A stretch of 44,854 bases of DNA from an uncultured Bacteroidia bacterium (GTDB lineage: Bacteria > Bacteroidota > Bacteroidia > Bacteroidales > Prolixibacteraceae). Shown here piece by piece: positions 26,202 to 34,824 of the stretch (positions are counted from its first letter, which is position 1; every line of letters starts with the position of its first letter). The position numbers were made by a program, and so were the translations under genes. The notes beneath the pieces are model-generated. The model was given only the letters and a program-made list of their open reading frames with translations. It was not told where the DNA came from and did no database searches. Location of the stretch: positions 1 to 44,854 of the forward strand of contig CAINLJ010000237.1 in the NCBI GenBank assembly GCA_903850335.1, read 5' to 3'.

Positions 26202-28034
26202 ATGAATAAATTGAATACTCTTCTTTGCACTTTGGCTCTTCTTTTTATTATTTCAGGATGTAGAAATGAATCAGTATCCATTATTAGAATGTCTGATTTT
26301 GGATTAAAGCCCAATACACGGGAAAATGCAATCCCTGCCATTAAGAAGGCGGTAGCTGAATGTAAAAAGCATCCTGGATCTGTGCTGTTATTTGAAAAAG
26401 GCCGGTACGATTTCATGATAGACTCTACACACCGCAGGGTCTATTTCGAGTCAAACACAACTAATGACGCACCGAAAAACCTGGCAATTCTTCTCGATGA
26501 ATGCAAAGGCCTTATTCTGGATGGTGGAAACTCAGATTTTGTTTTTCATGGAGCAATACAACCTGTAACGATCGATCACAGTGACAACATCACTATAAAG
26601 AACCTAAATATTGACTGGGACATTCCACTTACCGCACAGGCTAAAATTGTTGCAACATCACCTAAAAACATAGATATTGAAATCGATACCAAGGAGTTTC
26701 CCTATGAAATCAGCAATGGAAAACTCTTTTTTACAGGTGAAAACTGGAAGGTTTTATCACCCGGCTGGTTTATGGAGTTTGATGCTTCAACGCATAGGAT
26801 TGCTGCCCAGACCGGAGATGAGGGTTGCGTCAGGGGTGACTGGAGTAAATTCTCTGTTGAGGAGTTAAAACGAGGTGTTGTCAGGATGAATGGGGCATTT
26901 ACGCGGACGCCTGCAGTTGGGAATTATCTGGTATTACGGCATAGTAAGCGTGATCATGCCGGAATATTTATTCAGGAAAGCAGCAATGTAACACTCGAAA
27001 ATATTAATCTATATCATTGTGCAGGGCTTGGTATCCTTTCACAATTTACAAGAAATTTGAATTACAAAAATGTTAAAGTCATCCCTGACAGCGCAAAAAA
27101 CAGATTCATTAGCGGTCATGATGATGGTTTTCATTTCTCAAATTGTGCTGGGAAAATTAATGTTTCCGAATGTGAATTTGGGGGTTTAATGGACGATCCG
27201 ATCAATGTTCACGGCACCAGTGTCAGAATCATTGAGAAGATTAGTGATCATCAATTGAAATGCCGCTTCATGCATGAGCAAAGCATCGGAATGATCTGGG
27301 GCCATCTCAAGGATACAATAGGCTTTATTGAACACAAAAGCATGCAAACCATTTCAAGACAGACCTTAAAGAAATTTGAGAAATTGAGTACGGAGGAATT
27401 CACAGTTGAGTTCTCCGAACCAGTTCCTGCCACAATTGTTGTTGGCGATGCTCTGGAGAACCTGACCTGGTCACCCGAACTCTATATCTCTAACTGCAAA
27501 TTCCGAAGCTGTCGCGCCAGAGGATTACTTGTATCCACACCACGCAAGGTTATTATTGATAAAAATGAATTTGATTCCAGTGGTTCGGCAATACTCATTG
27601 CAGGTGACGCTAATGGTTGGTATGAGTCGGGGGCCGTTAATGATGTCACAATCACGAATAATCTTTTTAAGGATGGCTGTATGACATCGATGTACCAGTT
27701 TTGTGAAGCAATCATCAGCATATATCCAATAGTTCCTGCAATTGATCCGCTAAAACCCTTCCACAGAAATATTACAATCGCAAATAATAAGTTTCATCCT
27801 TTCGACTATCCGGTTTTATATGCCCTCTCCACAGATGGTATCAGGTTTCTAAACAACCGGATTGAGCATTCCACAAGCTTTAAACCTTTTCATAAACGTA
27901 AACACAGCCTTACTTTTGAGGCATGTCTGAACGCAGAAGTCAAAGGGAATAACTATGACAATGAAGTACTGGCAAAAGATATCAACCTCGTGAATATGGA
28001 TGGTAAACAGTTGAGTTCTGATCAGCAAAGATAA
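26202..28034 (+). CDS. GH110 alpha-1,3-galactosidase-like lipoprotein
   Basis: A 610-residue right-handed beta-helix lipoprotein (IISGC, Cys20). GH110 inverting exo-alpha-galactosidases cleave terminal alpha-1,3-linked galactose, as on blood group B antigen or linear structures. Family features are FEKGRYDF (64-71), repeated helix rungs such as HSDNITIKNLNIDWD, GHDDGFHFSNCAGKI (305-319) and FGGLMDDPINVHGT (326-339). Asp307, Asp331 and Asp332 have the same spacing as the three catalytic aspartates I recall for the Akkermansia enzyme (320, 344, 345). Subgroup (blood-group, linear or algal galactan substrate) cannot be read by eye. It sits 35 bp after GH27 and immediately before a large hairpin. 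Confidence 0.9.
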   Translation: MNKLNTLLCTLALLFIISGCRNESVSIIRMSDFGLKPNTRENAIPAIKKAVAECKKHPGSVLLFEKGRYDFMIDSTHRRVYFESNTTNDAPKNLAILLDECKGLILDGGNSDFVFHGAIQPVTIDHSDNITIKNLNIDWDIPLTAQAKIVATSPKNIDIEIDTKEFPYEISNGKLFFTGENWKVLSPGWFMEFDASTHRIAAQTGDEGCVRGDWSKFSVEELKRGVVRMNGAFTRTPAVGNYLVLRHSKRDHAGIFIQESSNVTLENINLYHCAGLGILSQFTRNLNYKNVKVIPDSAKNRFISGHDDGFHFSNCAGKINVSECEFGGLMDDPINVHGTSVRIIEKISDHQLKCRFMHEQSIGMIWGHLKDTIGFIEHKSMQTISRQTLKKFEKLSTEEFTVEFSEPVPATIVVGDALENLTWSPELYISNCKFRSCRARGLLVSTPRKVIIDKNEFDSSGSAILIAGDANGWYESGAVNDVTITNNLFKDGCMTSMYQFCEAIISIYPIVPAIDPLKPFHRNITIANNKFHPFDYPVLYALSTDGIRFLNNRIEHSTSFKPFHKRKHSLTFEACLNAEVKGNNYDNEVLAKDINLVNMDGKQLSSDQQR

Positions 28035-28036
28035 AA

Positions 28037-28120
28037 TTACCACGAAGGATCGGAGAATACAAAGGAACACGTAGAGAATTTTTTTCGAGTTCCTCCGTGG
28101 TCTCCGTGCCTCCGTGGTAA
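28037..28120. repeat. 84-bp inverted repeat of the CCACGGAGG type
   Basis: Arms 28037-28071 and 28086-28120 match at 27 of 35 positions as inverted copies around a 14-nt AT-rich loop. The right arm is the purer form, with CCTCCGTGG / CTCCGTG iterated every 8-9 bp. The left arm starts 2 bp after the GH110 stop. In RNA it would form a long imperfect hairpin between GH110 and the DUF5107 gene; it could attenuate or stabilise the message. It also looks like a small non-autonomous mobile repeat. Confidence 0.85.
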
Positions 28121-28177
28121 AAAAAGGAAGGTACTGACAATTGTTAACGATTATAAAATCAATAATAATTTATTTTA

Positions 28178-31100
28178 ATGTCCTCACAATCAAACAATAC
28201 CCCAAAAAAGGATAAAAATCTGGTCAAAGCCTGGTACGAAAAGGTAACCATTCCGACCTATGGCATTGGAAAGCCGGAGAAAAATCCAATGTTTCTGAGT
28301 AAACGTGTTTATCAGGGTAGCAGTGGCGTTGTTTATCCACATCCTGTGATTGAAAAAATACTGGACGAGAAAACGGATAAGGAATATAATGCCATTTATC
28401 TCGAAAACCAATATATCAAAATTATGATCCTGCCAGAACTTGGTGGGCGGGTCCAGATGGCATATGATAAAACAAAAAACAGACATTTTGTTTATTATAA
28501 CAGGGTGATAAAACCTGCACTCGTCGGATTGACGGGTCCATGGATTTCGGGTGGGATTGAATTTAACTGGCCACAGCATCACCGGCCTTCTACCTTTGAA
28601 CCGGTTGATCACTGTATCGAGGAATTTGCCGATGGCAGTGTAACAGTGTGGTGCAGTGAGGTGGAACGGATGTTTCGAACCAGGGGGATGGCAGGCTTCA
28701 CGCTGCATCCCGATAAAGCATATCTCGAAATCAAGGTTAAACTATATAACCGGACAGACTTTCCACAATCATTTTTATGGTGGGCCAATCCTGCTGTTAA
28801 AGTAAATGACGATTATCAATCTGTTTTTCCTCCGGATGTAAACGCGGTTTTTGATCACGGGAAAAGGGATGTTTCTGAATTTCCAATTGCAAAAGGCACC
28901 TATTATAAGGTCGATTACTCTCCTGGTACTGATATTTCACGATACAGGAATATTCCGGTACCCACATCCTATATGGCGGTAAATTCGAAATACAATTTTG
29001 TTGGAGGTTATGAAAACGATTCCAAAGGAGGATTATTGCACATTGCGAATCATCATATTTCGCCTGGGAAAAAACAATGGACCTGGGGGCATAGTGATTT
29101 TGGAAGAGCCTGGGATCGTAACCTGACAGATGAAGATGGGCCCTATATCGAACTGATGTGTGGTGTTTATACAGATAACCAGCCAGACTTCTCATGGATC
29201 GCCCCTGGTGAAGAGAAGACCTTTTCTCAATATTTCATGCCTTACCGGGATCTGGGCGTCGTAAAAAACGCTACCAGGGAGGCAATGTTGAACCTTGAAT
29301 TTCAGGATGGAAAGGCAACGATTCGTGCATATACAACATCAGACTATCCATCAGGCAGGATAAGATTATCGCTGGATGACCACGTTCTTTTTGAAGATAT
29401 TTTTGATTTCTCTCCCGGAGTATCCTATCTGAAAGTAGTTGAGCTTCCGGCCGGGACCGAAACCTCAGGAATAAAGATCACAGTCCAGGCCTCAACAGGA
29501 AATACCCTTGTTGAATGGCAATCCGGAAAGGATCAGAATAATCCTGTTCCCGAACCTGCAAATGCGGCAAAACTTCCGCATCAGATTGAAAGTGTTGAGC
29601 AATTGTACTTAACTGGACTGCATCTCGAACAATACAGGCATCCAACCTATTCGGCACCCGATTACTACCTTGAAGGATTACGTCGTGATCCAAGGGATTC
29701 GAGATGTAATAATGCATTGGGATTATGGAATTTACGAAGGGGAATGTTTGCTATAGCCGAGACCTTTTTTAGAGTTGCCATTGCTACACTTACAGAACGA
29801 AATCCAAATCCGGCAGATGGGGAGCCATATTTCAATCTAGGCCTGGCACTGAGTAATATGGGTAAAAATGATGAGGCTTATGATGCTTTTTACAAATCGA
29901 TCTGGAGTGCATCCTTTCAGGACAGTGGATATTATCAGCTTGCACGCATTGAATGTCTAAGAAATAATTGGGAGGATGCATTGGAACTGATCGATCGGTC
30001 ACTGGTGAGAAACTGGCATAACCATAAAGCGCGGCAGTTAAAAGTAAGCATTCTCCGCAAACTGGGCCGGAATGACGAGTCGAATCATTTAATAGCAGAT
30101 TCGCTTAAACTTGATCAATTTAATTTCGGAATATGCATTGAAAAATATTGGCAATCCCGGGGTGAAAACCCGGATTCCTTCACGATTACTGATCTCCAAA
30201 CACTTTTTGGGGGGAATATTCACAATTATATTGAATTTGCCCTTGATTTTGGGCTTGCAGGATTTTATGCTGAGGCTATAGATATATTGGATATTGGAAT
30301 AAATGAACAAATCAAGGATTCTGTTTATCCGATGGCATTTTATTATAAAGCCTGGTTCGAATTCCGTTCAGGGAATTGCGAAGCTTCCCGAAATACCTTA
30401 ATACAGGCAGCCTCAGCAAATCCGAACTATTGCTTTCCAAATCAAAATGAAGCCGTTATAGTACTTGAGTGGGCTAAAAATCAAAATTCAGCCGATTCAA
30501 AGGCGCCATATTACCTTGGTAATTTTTGGTATAATGCGCTTCAATACGACAGCGCCATCGAAAACTGGGAATTATCCATCAGTCTGAATGATCAGTTTCC
30601 TACTGCTCACAGAAATCTGGCACTTGCCTGTTTCAACCAATTAAATGATTCACAGAGAGCACTCTCAGAACTTGAAAAAGCATTCGAACTTGGCAAAACG
30701 GATTCCAGAATTCTATTGGAACTTGATCAATTACGCAAACGCCTTAGTTATGCACCTGAGCAGCGCCTCCATATCCTCGAAAATCACCTGACTCTTGTGG
30801 AGCAACGCGACGATTTATATCTCGAAAGAGTGACTCTACTTAATACTCTGGGTCAATATACGAAGGCATTAGAACTCATTATGAAGCGGAAATTTCACCC
30901 TTGGGAAGGTGGAGAAGGGAAAGTTACGGGCCAATATGTTTTCAGTCTTACAGGAATTGCAAAAAATGCCATTGCGTCAGAGAAGTTTCCAACTGCTGTC
31001 GAATTGTTAAACCAGGCATGTCAATATCCTGAAAACCTTGGTGAAGGGAAATTATTTGGAGCACAGGAAAATGAAATTTATTACTTGCTTGGATGTGCCT

Positions 31101-31444
31101 ATGAAGGCATGGATCGCATGGAAAAAGCTAATGAATGTTGGGAAATGGCGTCAACCGGATTAAAAGAACCGGCGCCGGCAATTTTTTATAATGATCAGCA
31201 ATCCGATACAATTTATTTTCAGGGTCTTGCCCTAAACCGAATGGGACGAAAAGAGGAGGCGAAAGAACGCTTTGAGACGTTAATTTGTTTCGGGAAATTG
31301 CACCTTAACGATGTTTTTAAGCTTGATTATTTTGCTGTTTCCTTACCCGACCTTCAAATTTGGGATGATGATCTTACAAAACGGAATAATGAGAATTGCA
31401 AAATATTAATTGCCTTAGGTGAGCACGGGTTAACTTTAATCTAG
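28178..31444 (+). CDS. Cytoplasmic DUF5107 protein with TPR repeats
   Basis: A 1088-residue protein without signal peptide. Residues about 20-385 match DUF5107: YNAIYLENQYIKIMILPELGGRV, the GGIEFNWPQHHRP stretch, and WTWGHSDFGRAWDRNLTDEDGPYIELM. The PELGGRV pattern and beta-rich layout are like galactose-mutarotase folds, with His/Glu/Asp clusters that could be catalytic. The second half (about 490-1080) consists of helical tetratricopeptide repeats, for example YFNLGLALSNMGKNDEAYDAFYKSIW and AHRNLALACFNQLNDSQRALSELEKAFELG. Such proteins recur in sugar-utilisation loci of Bacteroidota and Firmicutes, but I know of no settled activity. It closes the glycosidase series, so it probably acts on a sugar or short oligosaccharide in the cytoplasm (inference). 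Confidence 0.82.
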   Translation: MSSQSNNTPKKDKNLVKAWYEKVTIPTYGIGKPEKNPMFLSKRVYQGSSGVVYPHPVIEKILDEKTDKEYNAIYLENQYIKIMILPELGGRVQMAYDKTKNRHFVYYNRVIKPALVGLTGPWISGGIEFNWPQHHRPSTFEPVDHCIEEFADGSVTVWCSEVERMFRTRGMAGFTLHPDKAYLEIKVKLYNRTDFPQSFLWWANPAVKVNDDYQSVFPPDVNAVFDHGKRDVSEFPIAKGTYYKVDYSPGTDISRYRNIPVPTSYMAVNSKYNFVGGYENDSKGGLLHIANHHISPGKKQWTWGHSDFGRAWDRNLTDEDGPYIELMCGVYTDNQPDFSWIAPGEEKTFSQYFMPYRDLGVVKNATREAMLNLEFQDGKATIRAYTTSDYPSGRIRLSLDDHVLFEDIFDFSPGVSYLKVVELPAGTETSGIKITVQASTGNTLVEWQSGKDQNNPVPEPANAAKLPHQIESVEQLYLTGLHLEQYRHPTYSAPDYYLEGLRRDPRDSRCNNALGLWNLRRGMFAIAETFFRVAIATLTERNPNPADGEPYFNLGLALSNMGKNDEAYDAFYKSIWSASFQDSGYYQLARIECLRNNWEDALELIDRSLVRNWHNHKARQLKVSILRKLGRNDESNHLIADSLKLDQFNFGICIEKYWQSRGENPDSFTITDLQTLFGGNIHNYIEFALDFGLAGFYAEAIDILDIGINEQIKDSVYPMAFYYKAWFEFRSGNCEASRNTLIQAASANPNYCFPNQNEAVIVLEWAKNQNSADSKAPYYLGNFWYNALQYDSAIENWELSISLNDQFPTAHRNLALACFNQLNDSQRALSELEKAFELGKTDSRILLELDQLRKRLSYAPEQRLHILENHLTLVEQRDDLYLERVTLLNTLGQYTKALELIMKRKFHPWEGGEGKVTGQYVFSLTGIAKNAIASEKFPTAVELLNQACQYPENLGEGKLFGAQENEIYYLLGCAYEGMDRMEKANECWEMASTGLKEPAPAIFYNDQQSDTIYFQGLALNRMGRKEEAKERFETLICFGKLHLNDVFKLDYFAVSLPDLQIWDDDLTKRNNENCKILIALGEHGLTLI

Positions 31445-31514
31445 GTTCTTATTTGGAATGCTTCTAAATTTTGCATGATATTGGTAAAAAAAGTATACAA
31501 TTAAACAACAATCG

Positions 31515-31619
31515 TATTTTTGCACTTAACTGGAGATCAAAAAATGCATCCTCTACCCATTTCTAAAGTAGAGGAATGATCACGGTTAGCAGGCAGACTA
31601 AACACAAAAAACCGGGAAG
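31515..31619 (+). promoter_or_regulatory. Leader of the cbb3 operon: -7 box, stem-loop and two tiny overlapping frames
   Basis: TATTTTTG at 31515-31522 fits the -7 consensus. The leader then has CCTCTAC (31550-31556) paired with GTAGAGG (31568-31574). An 11-codon frame starts at ATG 31544 after a GGAG and stops at 31579. A 15-codon frame starts at 31576, overlapping that stop as ATGA, and itself stops at 31623, overlapping the ccoS ATG as ATGA. No FNR-like TTGAT-N4-ATCAA site was found. Confidence 0.4.
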
Positions 31620-31805
31620 ATGAATATCATGTTTTTGCTTATTGGGGTTAGTCTGCTGGCAGCAGGGGTTTTCCTTTTTCTTTTTATCTGGGCTGTGCGA
31701 CGCGGACAATATGATGATACCTATACACCTTCTGTTAGGATATTATTTGATGATGATGAGTTAGCCGAAATCGCTGAAAACGATAAAAAATTAAAAGACA
31801 ACTAA
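31620..31805 (+). CDS. ccoS: cbb3 oxidase maturation protein CcoS
   Basis: A 61-residue single-helix inner-membrane protein. After the helix (about 3-25) come RRGQYDD and DDELAEIAEND, the typical CcoS pattern. CcoS is needed for cofactor insertion into cbb3 oxidase. It is the first gene of the operon, 44 bp before ccoNO, rather than directly after ccoI as in many genomes. The stop of a tiny upstream frame overlaps its ATG. Confidence 0.9.
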   Translation: MNIMFLLIGVSLLAAGVFLFLFIWAVRRGQYDDTYTPSVRILFDDDELAEIAENDKKLKDN

Positions 31806-31849
31806 TTCTAAACTAATAAAGCTCAAAGAATAAATCTAATACCAACATT

Positions 31850-33985
31850 ATGGAAGTACAACAATTTAATTACGATAATAAAATAGTAAAATATTTTATT
31901 ATGGCTACCTTGATCTGGGGCGCTGTTGCCCTCCTTGTCGGGTTACTGATCGCCTTACAATTGGCATTTCCGGCCTTTAACTTTGGATTTGAGTATACTA
32001 CCTATGGCCGTACGAGGCCTTTGCATACCAATGCAGTGATTTTTGCATTTATCGGTAATGCGATGTTTGCAGGTGTTTATCACTCATTACAGCGTGTTTT
32101 AAAGGCAAGGCTGTTTAATGATGTAATCAGCAAGATTCATTTCTGGGGATGGCAAATCATTATTGTTCTGGCAGCTTTAACTTTATTATCTGGTTTTACT
32201 ACGGGTAAAGAGTATGCAGAACTTGAGTGGCCTATCGACATTCTTATCGCCTTGATCTGGGTTGCATTTGGTGTTAATATGATTGGAACCATACTGACAA
32301 GAAGAGTTAAACATATTTATGCGTCCGTTTGGTGGTATCTGGCAACTTTCCTTGGTATTGCTGTTCTTCACATCGTCAACAGCATTGAACTTCCTGTTTC
32401 AATTCTAAAAAGTTATCCGATCTATGCAGGTGCTCAGGATGCAGTTGTACAATGGTGGTATGGTCATAATGCAGTTGCATTTTTCCTCACCACACCCTGG
32501 CTGGGCTTGATGTACTATTATTTACCTAAGGCATCCAACCGTCCGATCTATTCTTATCAGCTTTCTATAGTCCATTTCTGGACGCTGATTTTCTTATACA
32601 TGTGGTCCGGGCCACACCACCTGCTTTACCAGGCATTACCAGATTGGGTTCAGGCTTTGGGAGTAACCTTTTCGGTCATGCTGATTGCACCGTCATGGGG
32701 TGGTATGATTAATGGTCTTATGACTCTTCGCGGAGCCTGGGACAAAGTACGTGATCAGGCCGAATTAAAATTTATGGTTGTTGCGCTTACTGCCTATGGT
32801 ATGGCAACGTTCGAAGGCCCGATGATGTCATTAAAGACTGTAAATTCAATCAGCCATTTTACCGATTGGACCATTGCTCACACCCACATCGCCGGGATGG
32901 GATGGAACGGCGGTATGATCTTTGGTATGTTATACTGGCTGGTCCCAAAACTCTTCAGAACTCCTTTATATTCCAAAAAACTCGCTAATACTCATTTTTG
33001 GCTGGCTACTCTTGGTATATTACTCTTTGCAATTCCTCTATACTGGGCGGGAATTACCCAATGGTTAATGTTACGCCAATACAATGCCAATGGCCTGTTG
33101 ACATATCCCAGCTTCCTGGAAACTACGACGCAGATCATGCCTATGTACCATGCCAGAATTTTGGGTGGTTTGCTCTTCTTCTCCGGATTCCTATTGTTTA
33201 TGTATAATATGTTCAAGACAGTACTCGCTGGAAACCTGGTTGATAATGAAGCTGCCGAAGCTCCTGTACTCACCGATTCATCAGCACGAAAAGCAGGTGA
33301 AACGTTTCATCGCATGATGGAAAGAAAGGGAGTGATCCTTGTTGTCGCTGTACTTCTCGCCTTAGTTGTAGGTGGTATTGTCGAAATTATTCCAATGATG
33401 AAGATTGAATCCAATATACCAAAGATTGCTGCTGTTACACCTTACACGCCTCTTGAGCTTGCCGGACGTGATATCTATGTGAGCAATGGATGTTATAACT
33501 GTCATTCTCAACAAGTGCGGCCATTGCGCTGGGAGACAGACAGATACGGAGAGTACTCAAAAATCGGCGAGTTCGTTTATGACCATCCATTCCAATGGGG
33601 ATCACGTCGGACCGGTCCGGATCTGGCTCGTGCCGGTTGGGTAGGAAGCTCTACTTATAAAACAGCAATCTGGCACTTTAATCATTTTACAAAACCTAAA
33701 GAGATTAACCCACAGACAATTATGCCCGCATATCCCTGGTTCACAGCAAATACTGTCGATCTAACTATGATCCCTGTAAAAATACGCGCAATGCAAACTT
33801 TAGGAGTTCCTTATCCAAAGGATTACGATCAAAAGGCTGTTGCAGATTACAAGGATCAGGCAGAGAAAATTGTAGCCGAACTGAAGGCTTCGGGAGTCGA
33901 TGTCGCGGCAGACAAGGAGATCATTGCCATGATAGCCTATTTGCATAAACTAGGCAAGGATATTTCTCCTGCCAATCAGAAATAA
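31850..33985 (+). CDS. ccoNO: cbb3-type cytochrome c oxidase fused subunits I and II (CcoN-CcoO)
   Basis: A 711-residue fusion of catalytic subunit CcoN (about 1-460) and the membrane-anchored cytochrome c subunit CcoO (about 490-711). CcoN shows a His60 haem ligand context (RPLHTNAV), WWYGHNAVAFF (202-212) and GPHH (254-257) for the copper-haem site, and HTHIAGMGWNGG (344-355). CcoO has a helix at about 495-512 and one c-type haem motif CYNCH (548-552). It reduces oxygen to water with high affinity and pumps protons. The N-O fusion is characteristic of Bacteroidota. Confidence 0.96.
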   Translation: MEVQQFNYDNKIVKYFIMATLIWGAVALLVGLLIALQLAFPAFNFGFEYTTYGRTRPLHTNAVIFAFIGNAMFAGVYHSLQRVLKARLFNDVISKIHFWGWQIIIVLAALTLLSGFTTGKEYAELEWPIDILIALIWVAFGVNMIGTILTRRVKHIYASVWWYLATFLGIAVLHIVNSIELPVSILKSYPIYAGAQDAVVQWWYGHNAVAFFLTTPWLGLMYYYLPKASNRPIYSYQLSIVHFWTLIFLYMWSGPHHLLYQALPDWVQALGVTFSVMLIAPSWGGMINGLMTLRGAWDKVRDQAELKFMVVALTAYGMATFEGPMMSLKTVNSISHFTDWTIAHTHIAGMGWNGGMIFGMLYWLVPKLFRTPLYSKKLANTHFWLATLGILLFAIPLYWAGITQWLMLRQYNANGLLTYPSFLETTTQIMPMYHARILGGLLFFSGFLLFMYNMFKTVLAGNLVDNEAAEAPVLTDSSARKAGETFHRMMERKGVILVVAVLLALVVGGIVEIIPMMKIESNIPKIAAVTPYTPLELAGRDIYVSNGCYNCHSQQVRPLRWETDRYGEYSKIGEFVYDHPFQWGSRRTGPDLARAGWVGSSTYKTAIWHFNHFTKPKEINPQTIMPAYPWFTANTVDLTMIPVKIRAMQTLGVPYPKDYDQKAVADYKDQAEKIVAELKASGVDVAADKEIIAMIAYLHKLGKDISPANQK

Positions 33986-34008
33986 TCTAACTCTTAAATG
34001 GAATTTTT

Positions 34009-34188
34009 ATGGGATTTGTAGGCGACGTACTTCAAAATGTGGACGGGATTCAATACTTCTACATCATTGGAATATTAATATTTATTTCACTTTTTGTTAT
34101 TATTGTTTACAGAACCATAAAAATTCCAAAAAACGATTTGAATGATTTTAAGACCTCAATTTTCGAAAAGGAAGAATTAAATAACTGA
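34009..34188 (+). CDS. ccoQ: CcoQ-like small subunit of cbb3 oxidase
   Basis: A 59-residue protein: MGFVGDVLQNVDG, one membrane helix (IIGILIFISLFVIIVY, about 19-34), then a short charged tail. Position between ccoNO and ccoP, size and single helix identify it as CcoQ (FixQ), which stabilises the oxidase. An ATG at 33998 is out of frame and stops after 7 codons, so ATG 34009 is chosen. It ends 11 bp before ccoP. Confidence 0.85.
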   Translation: MGFVGDVLQNVDGIQYFYIIGILIFISLFVIIVYRTIKIPKNDLNDFKTSIFEKEELNN

Positions 34189-34199
34189 AACTATTTGAT

Positions 34200-34784
34200 A
34201 TGGCAAACAAGATTAATAAAACAACTGAAAATACCTCTGAAGAAAATAACCATAGTGACGATTTTGATGGCATAAAAGAGTTACACAATCCGGCACCGAA
34301 CTGGATTATTCTCGTGTTTTTGGCAACTATCGGATTTTCACTCTTATATGCTGTCCGCTATTTTGGATTTCCTGATAACAAGAAAGATCAGGCGAGTGAA
34401 TATGCTCAAAGTTCAGCAGAGTTTGATAAGACTCACTCTCAATTACCTCAAGGCGGAGGATCAACAGCAACTGTAAGTCAGGAGGAACTGATTACTTCCG
34501 GAGCCCAGCTCTTTGCAACAAAAGGATGCATTGCATGCCACGGCTTGAAGGGAGAAGGAAATGCTGTCGGACCTAATCTTACTGATAACTTTTGGTTGAA
34601 CGGTTGTTCGCAGGAAAACCTGATCCACATGATCTCAGAAGGTAAACCGGAAAAAGGAATGACACCATTTAAGACAATGTTAACGCAGGATGAGATTAAA
34701 AGTCTTTCAGTTTTCATCCTCAAGAAACTCGTAGGGAGCAATCCTCCTAATGGTAAAGCCCCGCAAGGTGTGGAATGTAAATAA
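34200..34784 (+). CDS. ccoP: cbb3 oxidase subunit III (CcoP), monoheme form
   Basis: A 194-residue membrane-anchored cytochrome c. The N-terminal PAPNWIILVFLATIGFS (31-47) begins the anchoring helix. It has a single haem motif CIACH (110-114) and an axial Met candidate in KGMTPF. Proteobacterial CcoP carries two haem domains and is about 300 residues; only one is present here, as commonly seen in Bacteroidota. It passes electrons from soluble or membrane cytochrome c toward CcoO. Confidence 0.94.
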   Translation: MANKINKTTENTSEENNHSDDFDGIKELHNPAPNWIILVFLATIGFSLLYAVRYFGFPDNKKDQASEYAQSSAEFDKTHSQLPQGGGSTATVSQEELITSGAQLFATKGCIACHGLKGEGNAVGPNLTDNFWLNGCSQENLIHMISEGKPEKGMTPFKTMLTQDEIKSLSVFILKKLVGSNPPNGKAPQGVECK

Positions 34785-34824
34785 AACTTTGCCGAAGACT
34801 ATTCTCCGGCTGTAAATAACCATC

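Noticed and set aside
28190-28708. 172-codon open frame antisense to the DUF5107 gene
   Set aside because: It lies wholly opposite a strongly supported domain and has no recognisable motif or upstream signals.
31445-31619. FNR/CRP-type binding site upstream of the cbb3 operon
   Set aside because: No TTGAT-N4-ATCAA or close variant could be found on reading this spacer.
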